Origin: UBA12078 sp964556955
GTDB taxonomy: Bacteria > Patescibacteriota > Dojkabacteria > SC72
Assembly: GCA_964556955.1 (NCBI GenBank)
Contig: CAZKXP010000022.1
Span: 1-11,116, forward strand
Length of the DNA stretch: 11,116 nt
Reading direction: 5' to 3'
Part shown: piece after piece, positions 6,557 to 11,116 of the stretch
Numbering within the stretch: position 1 is the stretch's first letter
Layout: every line of letters starts with the position of its first letter
The notes under the pieces: model-generated
Seen by the model: only the letters and a program-made list of their open reading frames with translations
What the model was told of the DNA's origin: nothing
The model's database searches: none
Program-made: the position numbers and the translations under genes

Positions 6557-6576
6557 ATATGAATATGAGTTCATAT
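6557..6576. promoter_or_regulatory. Candidate ArsR operator overlapping arsR start
   Basis: ATATGAA (6557-6563) and TTCATAT (6570-6576) are perfect 7-base inverted arms with a 6-base spacer. Imperfect AT-rich palindromes containing ATAT and TTCA-type arms are usual operators of the ArsR/SmtB family. The site covers the start codon and the predicted transcription start, so a bound repressor would block the operon directly. Position and symmetry are seen; binding is inferred. Confidence 0.5.
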
Positions 6577-6867
6577 AAATGTTGCATTTCTGATGATTCT
6601 AAATCAAAAAAAGTAGGGAAATTATCAGCTTTACTTAAAATAGTTTCCGAAAATAGCCGTCTTCAAATTTTATGTATTCTTCAAAAAGACGAACATTGTG
6701 TTTGTGAGTTAATGGAAGCCACTAATCTTTCTCAAAGTCTCATTTCTCACCATCTTAAAGACTTAAAAGATGTTAACTTAGTTTCTGACCGAAAAGAAGG
6801 TAAGTGGGTTTATTATTCTTTAACGGATAAAGGTAAAAGAATTACTAATTTATTATTTCAAATATAA
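6559..6867 (+). CDS. arsR: ArsR/SmtB-family metalloregulatory repressor
   Basis: A 102-residue winged-helix repressor, expected to bind DNA as a dimer and leave it when arsenite, antimonite, cadmium or a similar soft metal binds. The order is a Cys-containing N-terminal arm, HTH (EATNLSQSLISHHLKDLKD, about residues 53-71) and a wing (VSDRKEGKWVYYSLT). The metal-site motif CVCEL sits at residues 47-51 (Cys47, Cys49). There is no third Cys two residues on, as in E. coli ArsR. Instead a Cys8-Cys9 pair lies on the N-terminal arm, as in CadC-type sensors, which use N-terminal cysteines with the CxC pair. ATG 6559 and 6565 are both possible; the predicted transcript start favours 6565. It is first of five genes, 4 bases before the next. 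Confidence 0.92.
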   Translation: MNMSSYKCCISDDSKSKKVGKLSALLKIVSENSRLQILCILQKDEHCVCELMEATNLSQSLISHHLKDLKDVNLVSDRKEGKWVYYSLTDKGKRITNLLFQI

Positions 6868-6871
6868 AAAT

Positions 6872-7132
6872 ATGAAAATCCAAGTTTTAGGCTCAGGTTG
6901 CCCCACCTGTAAAACTCTTTATGAATTAACTCAAACTGCTGTAAAGGAATTGGGGATTGATGCTGAAGTTGAATATTCAAACGACATTTCCAAAATTATT
7001 GAATTAGGAGTTATGGAATCTCCAGTTATGACCATCAATGGTAAAATTGCTCTTCTTGGCTCAGCTAGTCTAGAAAAAATTAAAGAAGTTATTACTAAAA
7101 AACCAACTTGTAGTTGCGGAGGAAAATGCTAA
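6872..7132 (+). CDS. Thioredoxin-like CxxC miniprotein (MTH895/TM0996 type)
   Basis: An 86-residue cytoplasmic thioredoxin-fold protein. The active site GCPTCK (Cys10, Cys13) follows the first strand (MKIQVLGSG), and the cis-proline lies in ESPVMTING (Pro51). The length and the Gly-x-Gly-Cys-Pro-x-Cys start are typical of the small archaeal-type redoxins often found beside ArsP-like permeases. The C-terminus has an added CSCGGKC tail (Cys80, Cys82, Cys86), which could bind a soft metal or pass it to the permease. It lies 4 bases after arsR and 3 bases before the permease. By position it may correspond to ArsE of arsEFG-type operons, but I am not sure enough to use that name. Likely roles are thiol-disulfide exchange or metalloid chaperoning. 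Confidence 0.85.
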   Translation: MKIQVLGSGCPTCKTLYELTQTAVKELGIDAEVEYSNDISKIIELGVMESPVMTINGKIALLGSASLEKIKEVITKKPTCSCGGKC

Positions 7133-7135
7133 TTT

Positions 7136-8116
7136 ATGGACATCTTTTATCCAGTTCAATTACTAGCCAATACTGTCACCAGTAATTGGTTGTCTTTAGC
7201 CAAAGATTCTTATTTTGGCAGTACCCTAAATTTCTTTATTTACGACACTATTAAAATTGGTATTCTTTTGGTTTTTATTAATTATTTAATGGCAATTACT
7301 CGTTATTATTTCCCAACCAATAAAGTCAGGGATTTGTTAACTAAAAGGCGATGGTATGGATTGGATTATTTATTTGCAGCATTGCTCGGAGTTGTTACTC
7401 CATTTTGTTCTTGCTCTTCAATACCACTTTTTATTGGATTTTTAAGTGCTGGCATTCCACTTGGTGTTACTTTTGCTTTTTTAATTGCCTCACCTTTGGT
7501 AAATGAATCATCTCTAATTTTATTTCCCGCTCTTTTTGGTCTCAAAACTACTATTATTTACAATATCGCTGGAATTATTGTAGCGGTTATTGGTGGCATG
7601 ATTATTCAAAAATTGCATTTAGAAAAATATGTTAATCAGCAATTATTAAAATATAAATCTCGTTCCGATGTTGAAGCCGAAAATGGTGGAGAAAAAATAA
7701 AACTCAAAAAAATTATATATTATTGGTGGGTTGATGCTTTCAAAATTACTAAAAGAATCTTCCCTTATTGTGTTTTAGGTGTTGGTGTTGGAGCTATTAT
7801 TCATGGTTTTGTTCCAGCTAATTTTTTTGAAAAATATTTATCAATAAAAAGTTGGTGGACAGTACCACTCGCTACTATTATTGGTGTTCCACTTTATGCT
7901 AATTCTGTTTCAGTTTTACCTGTTATTGAGGCACTTATTAGTAAAGGAATTCCAATGGGAACCGCCCTGGCTTTTATGACTGCAACCGTAGCACTATCTT
8001 TACCAGAAGCTTTAATTCTTAAAAAAGCCATGAAGTGGCAATTATTAGTCGCTTTCTTTGGAATTACTAGTATCGGCATTATGTTAATTGGTTATTTATT
8101 TAATTACCTTCAATAA
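7136..8116 (+). CDS. arsP: ArsP-like permease (DUF318/UPF0718 family)
   Basis: A 326-residue polytopic membrane protein with about eight predicted segments in two related halves. The first half has the family signature TPFCSCSSIPLFIGF (Cys91, Cys93), followed by LSAGIPLGVTFAFLIASPLVNE. The second half repeats the pattern without cysteines (PLYANSVSVLPVIEAL, then GIPMGTALAFMTATVALSLPE). ArsP members export trivalent organoarsenicals such as methylarsenite and reduced roxarsone, while other members of the family lack a known substrate. A charged cytoplasmic loop lies at about residues 170-200. GGAGG at 7118-7122 is a possible, rather distant, ribosome-binding site inside the previous gene. The stop overlaps the next start by one base (TAATG). 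Family membership is sure; an arsenical substrate is inferred from the operon. Confidence 0.88.
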   Translation: MDIFYPVQLLANTVTSNWLSLAKDSYFGSTLNFFIYDTIKIGILLVFINYLMAITRYYFPTNKVRDLLTKRRWYGLDYLFAALLGVVTPFCSCSSIPLFIGFLSAGIPLGVTFAFLIASPLVNESSLILFPALFGLKTTIIYNIAGIIVAVIGGMIIQKLHLEKYVNQQLLKYKSRSDVEAENGGEKIKLKKIIYYWWVDAFKITKRIFPYCVLGVGVGAIIHGFVPANFFEKYLSIKSWWTVPLATIIGVPLYANSVSVLPVIEALISKGIPMGTALAFMTATVALSLPEALILKKAMKWQLLVAFFGITSIGIMLIGYLFNYLQ

Positions 8117-8586
8117 TGAAAAAATTTTTTATTATTATTTCAATTTTTATTCTTTTAACTTCTGCTTTTATTATTTTCAAACGCTTTGAGCCAAAAGAAA
8201 AAATAATTTATATTGCTCCCCAACCAACTCCAACAATAAATACTTCTTTACCGTCTGACTCTGAAAAAATTGAAGTCTTCGTTTTTCATGCCACTCAAAG
8301 ATGTATTTCTTGTATCAATATTGGTAAATATACTCGAACTGTAATTGAAGAAAAATTTCCAAACGAACTTAAATCAGGGAAAATTACTTTTAGAGAAGTG
8401 AATATTGATTTAGCTAAAAACCGACAATTAGCCAAAGATTATGGAGTTAGTGGCTCAGCCCTTTATATTAATACTATTAAAGATGGTAAAGATAATCACG
8501 AAGAAGACACTACTGTCTGGCGATTGGTTACTAATGAGTCTCAAATGAAATCCTATTTTGAAGCCAAACTTAAAAAATTACTTTAA
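8116..8586 (+). CDS. arsF: Membrane-anchored thioredoxin-fold protein, ArsF family-like
   Basis: A 156-residue protein with an N-terminal signal anchor (residues 1-22), a Pro/Thr linker (QPTPTINTSLP) and an extracytoplasmic thioredoxin-like domain. The strand EVFVFHATQRCISC carries the redox pair Cys63-Cys66, then a helix and FREVNIDLAKNRQLAKDYG, the usual second strand and helix, and a 'VSGSALYIN' strand. No cis-proline is evident in the usual place, where Ser-Gly-Ser stands. The pattern H-A-T-x-R-C-x-x-C fits the ArsF family, described as part of ArsEFG, which reduces nitro groups of aromatic arsenicals. It lies one base into the preceding gene and 3 bases before the ArsG-like gene. Alternatively it is a general thiol carrier working with the next permease. 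Substrate is not known. Confidence 0.78.
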   Translation: MKKFFIIISIFILLTSAFIIFKRFEPKEKIIYIAPQPTPTINTSLPSDSEKIEVFVFHATQRCISCINIGKYTRTVIEEKFPNELKSGKITFREVNIDLAKNRQLAKDYGVSGSALYINTIKDGKDNHEEDTTVWRLVTNESQMKSYFEAKLKKLL

Positions 8587-8589
8587 CCT

Positions 8590-9291
8590 ATGGAATGGCT
8601 AAATTATCTAATTGATACCTACAATATTCCACTTTTATCAGCTTTTTTAATTGGCATAATGACTTCCATTAGTCCTTGCCCTTTGGCCACCAATATTACT
8701 GCCGTTGCTTTTATTTCCAAAGACATAAAAAGTTCTCGTCAAACTTTACTAAATGGTCTTTTTTACACTCTTGGTCGCTTAATTAGTTATACCTTATTAG
8801 CTACTCTCATCTATTTTGGGCTTTCGTCTTTTTCTATTTCTTCAATTTTTCAAGGTTGGGGAGATAAAGTCTTGGGTCCAGTGTTAATTTTAATCGGTCT
8901 AATTATGGCTGACATTATTAAAATTAACCTTAAAACTAGTAATCCTAAAATTGAAAAAGTTAAACTTTGGTTAGCTAAAAAGGGTTATTTTGGATCCCTT
9001 TTATTAGGTATGTTGTTTGCCCTAGCTTTTTGTCCTTATAGTGGTGTTTTGTTTTTTGGAGTTTTAATTCCTATGGTTTTAAAATCTAGCGAAAGTCTTT
9101 TATTACCCCCATTATTTGCTTTAGGAACTGGATTACCAGTAATAATCTTTTCTTTTATTCTTGCTTTTAGTGCTAATAAAATTGGCTCAATTTTTTCTAA
9201 AGTTTCTCAAGCAGAAAAAATAATCCGAAAAATTATTTCTGCAATTTTTATTATTATTGGAATTTATTATTTGAAGAATTTTTTACCTTAA
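8590..9291 (+). CDS. arsG: ArsG-like permease (DsbD/CcdA transmembrane family)
   Basis: A 233-residue membrane protein with six predicted segments, in the DsbD/CcdA-like superfamily. The first segment has SISPCPLATNITAVAF (Cys30) and the fourth FALAFCPYSGVLFFG (Cys148). These two Cys-Pro sites are at the positions that form the redox pair in CcdA proteins. The 'SPCPLATN' pattern is that of the ArsG family, proposed to export trivalent aromatic aminoarsenicals in arsEFG operons. Directly after an ArsF-like gene (3-base gap), this is the most specific clue that the operon is of arsEFG type. An alternative is electron transfer across the membrane from the small cytoplasmic redoxin to the anchored ArsF-like protein. 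It is the last gene of the operon, followed by 119 noncoding bases. Confidence 0.8.
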   Translation: MEWLNYLIDTYNIPLLSAFLIGIMTSISPCPLATNITAVAFISKDIKSSRQTLLNGLFYTLGRLISYTLLATLIYFGLSSFSISSIFQGWGDKVLGPVLILIGLIMADIIKINLKTSNPKIEKVKLWLAKKGYFGSLLLGMLFALAFCPYSGVLFFGVLIPMVLKSSESLLLPPLFALGTGLPVIIFSFILAFSANKIGSIFSKVSQAEKIIRKIISAIFIIIGIYYLKNFLP

Positions 9292-9368
9292 ACTCCACAG
9301 ATAGCCATTCTTATTTGTTCCAAAGCAGGGAGCAAATTCTTTAAATAATAAATTTTATTCATGTAATT

Positions 9369-9385
9369 CATTATCCCAGATAATG
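9369..9385. promoter_or_regulatory. 17-base palindrome, candidate operator of helicase-nuclease operon
   Basis: CATTATC-CCA-GATAATG is a perfect inverted repeat with 7-base arms and a 3-base centre. It lies 12 bases upstream of the TATAAT box at 9398, across the -35 region where no good -35 hexamer is seen. This is a usual place for a repressor or an activator that replaces -35 contact. It could also form a small hairpin ending transcription from the ars operon, but there is no following T run. Confidence 0.45.
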
Positions 9386-9397
9386 TAGGAACTTTTG

Positions 9398-9403
9398 TAT
9401 AAT
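9398..9403 (+). promoter_or_regulatory. -10 box of leaderless promoter for helicase gene
   Basis: A perfect TATAAT is followed by exactly 7 bases (TCCTTTA) and then the ATG at 9411. There is no Shine-Dalgarno sequence between. A transcript starting at the usual distance begins on the A of the start codon. This supports the ATG at 9411, and hence the N-terminal membrane anchor, as the true start. Confidence 0.65.
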
Positions 9404-9410
9404 TCCTTTA

Positions 9411-10823
9411 ATGGAACTATTACTTTTAATAATAATTATCTGTATTGTCTGCATTACTCATAAAAGTAACCAAAAACAACCAAACATCCAAATTTCTAAA
9501 CCAAAGTTAAACGAAAAACGACTAGATATTTCCGATATCACTTTAAGTGATGAACAGAAAAAAATATTAGAAATATTAGAAAATGGCTCAGAAAATGTTT
9601 TCATTACCGGAAAGGCGGGAACAGGTAAATCTGTATTACTTCAATATTTCAAAAAAAATTCCTCAAAAAAATTAGTTGTTTGTGCTCCAACAGGAGTGGC
9701 TGCTATAAATGTTGGTGGTCAAACAATTCATTCACTTTTTAAAATTCCACCATCATTCATCCGAAAAGATAGTCTTAAACTAGATTATAAAACCATAAAT
9801 CTTTTAAAAAACATTGACACTGTTGTTATCGATGAAATTTCTATGGTTAGAGCGGATCTTATGGATGCTATTGATTTTTGTTTAAGACAAGCCAGAAATA
9901 ATGATCTTGCTTTTGGGGGAGTTCAAATAGTGATGTTTGGAGATCTTTATCAACTTCCGCCGGTAGTTAGCGATCCAGAATTACATAAATATTTTGCTGA
10001 TAATCATGGTGGTTTTTATTTTTTTAATGCCGATGTTTGGAAAAATACGGAATTAAAAATATTTGAGTTAAACCACATTTTTAGACAAAAAGATGAAGAT
10101 TTTAAAGAAGTTTTAAACTCAATCAGGGTCGGTAATATAGAAGAAACCGTTTTGTTAAAAATAAACCAAAGATCAGGAGTTGAAATACCAGAGAATAATG
10201 TTGTGACTCTTGCTACCACCAACAAAATAGTCAATGAAATTAATAGTATAAAATTAGAAAGATTACCTGGTGAAATTAAAGAATATAAAGCCATAATAAC
10301 TGGCTATCTTGAAGAGACTGCTTTCCCAACAGAAGAGTTTTTGAAATTAAAAGTTGGTGCTCAGGTTATGTTTTTAAAAAACGATAAGGATAAACGCTGG
10401 GTTAATGGGACAATCGGAAATGTTTATTCATTGTTAGATAAAGAAATTATTGTCGATGTTGATGGAATAAAATATTCTGTTCCTCAAGAAACTTGGAGTA
10501 AAATTCGCTATTATTATAATCAAGAAAACAAAAGTGTTGAAGAAGAAGTTGTTAGTTCCTTTACTCAATTTCCACTAAGGTTAGCTTGGGCAATAACTAT
10601 TCATAAATCTCAAGGGAAAACTTACGGCTCTGTTATTGTGGATATGGGTGATGGTGCTTTTGCTCATGGGCAAACATATGTCGCTTTAAGTAGGTGCAAA
10701 AGTCTTGAAGGTCTTTATCTAAAAAAAGATATTCGTCGTGAAGATATTATGGTTGATAATAGTGTTATTTCATTCATGAGTAACGCTAAAATTATAAGTT
10801 CAGAAGATGCTGACAAAAGTTAA
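9411..10823 (+). CDS. Pif1-like SF1B DNA helicase with N-terminal membrane anchor
   Basis: A 470-residue ATP-dependent 5'-3' DNA helicase of the Pif1/RecD superfamily 1B. Motifs in order are SDEQKKIL (Q-motif area, residues 46-53), Walker A GKAGTGKS (67-74), APTGVAA (motif Ia, 92-98), VVIDEISM (motif II, 138-145), FGDLYQLPPV (motif III, 176-185), LNHIFRQ (motif IV), and in the last 80 residues AITIHKSQGKT and YVALSRCKS (motifs V and VI, UvrD_C_2 region). The GDxxQLPPV and HKSQGxT forms are typical of Pif1. Residues 2-15 (ELLLLIIIICIVCI) form a membrane anchor followed by a basic linker, unusual for this family. No alternative ATG occurs before residue 145. It is followed after 6 bases by a membrane-anchored Mrr-type nuclease, so the two likely act together at the membrane. 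Confidence 0.93.
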   Translation: MELLLLIIIICIVCITHKSNQKQPNIQISKPKLNEKRLDISDITLSDEQKKILEILENGSENVFITGKAGTGKSVLLQYFKKNSSKKLVVCAPTGVAAINVGGQTIHSLFKIPPSFIRKDSLKLDYKTINLLKNIDTVVIDEISMVRADLMDAIDFCLRQARNNDLAFGGVQIVMFGDLYQLPPVVSDPELHKYFADNHGGFYFFNADVWKNTELKIFELNHIFRQKDEDFKEVLNSIRVGNIEETVLLKINQRSGVEIPENNVVTLATTNKIVNEINSIKLERLPGEIKEYKAIITGYLEETAFPTEEFLKLKVGAQVMFLKNDKDKRWVNGTIGNVYSLLDKEIIVDVDGIKYSVPQETWSKIRYYYNQENKSVEEEVVSSFTQFPLRLAWAITIHKSQGKTYGSVIVDMGDGAFAHGQTYVALSRCKSLEGLYLKKDIRREDIMVDNSVISFMSNAKIISSEDADKS

Positions 10824-10829
10824 TTATCC

Positions 10830-11116
10830 ATGACAGAATATTTCAATTTAACTGAATTTTATTGGAATATAATCAAATCACTTCCTTGGTATTATTGGGC
10901 CTTTATATTAATTAGCTTATTCCTTGGAGGTTCAAGAAAATATCGAAGAAGAAGATCATATCAAAATAATGATTTATTTCTCTTTGGGGTCATTAATAGT
11001 GTTATTGGTCTAACAAAAAGAATATTTGGTTCAAAAAACAACGACACTATTAATATTTATTCTGTTGATAAAATGACTGGTTGTCAATTTGAAAAATATC
11101 TAGTTAAGCTTTTTAC
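10830..11116 (+). CDS. Membrane-anchored Mrr-like restriction endonuclease, N-terminal part
   Basis: The frame opens with ATG 6 bases after the helicase stop and runs off the right edge after 95 residues. A hydrophobic segment at about 19-34 (PWYYWAFILISLFLGG) is followed by a strongly basic patch (RKYRRRRS) and a second hydrophobic or amphipathic stretch at 49-66. Then residues 79-95, VDKMTGCQFEKYLVKLF, match the start of the Mrr_cat domain (Asp-x-Met-Ser/Thr-Gly-x-x-Phe-Glu-x-x-Leu), a PD-(D/E)xK nuclease fold whose catalytic residues would lie just beyond the window. Membrane-anchored Mrr-like proteins are known but uncharacterised. The gap and strand indicate one operon with the helicase. 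Nuclease activity cannot be judged because the active site is not in the window. Confidence 0.75.
   Translation, partial: MTEYFNLTEFYWNIIKSLPWYYWAFILISLFLGGSRKYRRRRSYQNNDLFLFGVINSVIGLTKRIFGSKNNDTINIYSVDKMTGCQFEKYLVKLF

Noticed and set aside
7894..8079. Minus-strand frame of 61 codons inside the ArsP-like gene
   Set aside because: It is antisense to the conserved second half of the permease, which explains the sequence fully.
9347..9359. AATAAA-T-TTTATT palindrome after the ars operon as a terminator
   Set aside because: All A/T, too weak to be a stable stem, and expected by chance in this base composition.
10016..10294. Minus-strand frame of 92 codons inside the helicase gene
   Set aside because: Antisense to a conserved helicase body; no independent evidence.
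1..11116. CRISPR array, insertion sequence ends or long direct repeats
   Set aside because: No regularly spaced repeats, transposase gene or paired long terminal repeats were seen on reading both strands.

Overview
The window is strongly AT-rich bacterial DNA with small, tightly packed genes, the standard stop codons (mostly TAA), very few Shine-Dalgarno sequences, and several genes whose ATG sits 7-8 bases after a TATAAT-like box, as expected for leaderless transcripts. With the gene families seen, this suggests a Candidate Phyla Radiation (Patescibacteria) genome or a similar small-genome lineage. That is an inference: there is no rRNA or other marker gene to prove it. No tRNA, rRNA, CRISPR array, transposase or integrase was recognised.

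Left part (1-2943). An unrecognised minus-strand gene runs off the left edge (1-634) and is divergent from a small helix-turn-helix protein (804-1166). That protein converges on, and overlaps by 19 bases, a minus-strand XRE-type regulator resembling restriction-modification controller proteins (1148-1372). Then come a 48-residue membrane protein (1496-1642), a two-anchor membrane protein (1698-2288) and, overlapping it, an anchored exported protein with eight cysteines (2275-2943).

Middle (3005-6381). This is a large KAP-family P-loop NTPase broken by an in-frame TAG at 3239-3241. The frame stays open and recognisably KAP on both sides: Walker A, inserted membrane segments, Walker B, and the arginine motif near the end of the NTPase domain. 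A second in-frame stop (TAA, 4637-4639) separates it from a long helical region (4673-5866) in the same frame. A small unknown gene (5863-6381) overlaps the end by four bases. The layout resembles an anti-phage or membrane-associated NTPase system with a small partner, either recently decayed or read through.

After a structured intergenic stretch (6382-6556) rich in inverted repeats comes a compact five-gene arsenic-type operon (6559-9291): an ArsR/CadC-like repressor, a CxxC thioredoxin-like miniprotein, an ArsP-like permease, an anchored ArsF-like thioredoxin-fold protein and an ArsG-like permease. No arsC, arsA or classical arsB is present, so the set points to organic or trivalent arsenicals, or to thiol-redox export, rather than classical arsenate resistance.

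Right end (9411-11116). A Pif1-like helicase with an N-terminal membrane anchor is followed six bases later by a gene whose visible part has membrane segments and the beginning of an Mrr-type endonuclease domain, cut by the window edge. The pair looks like a membrane-tethered helicase-nuclease module with its own promoter and a 17-base palindrome as candidate operator.
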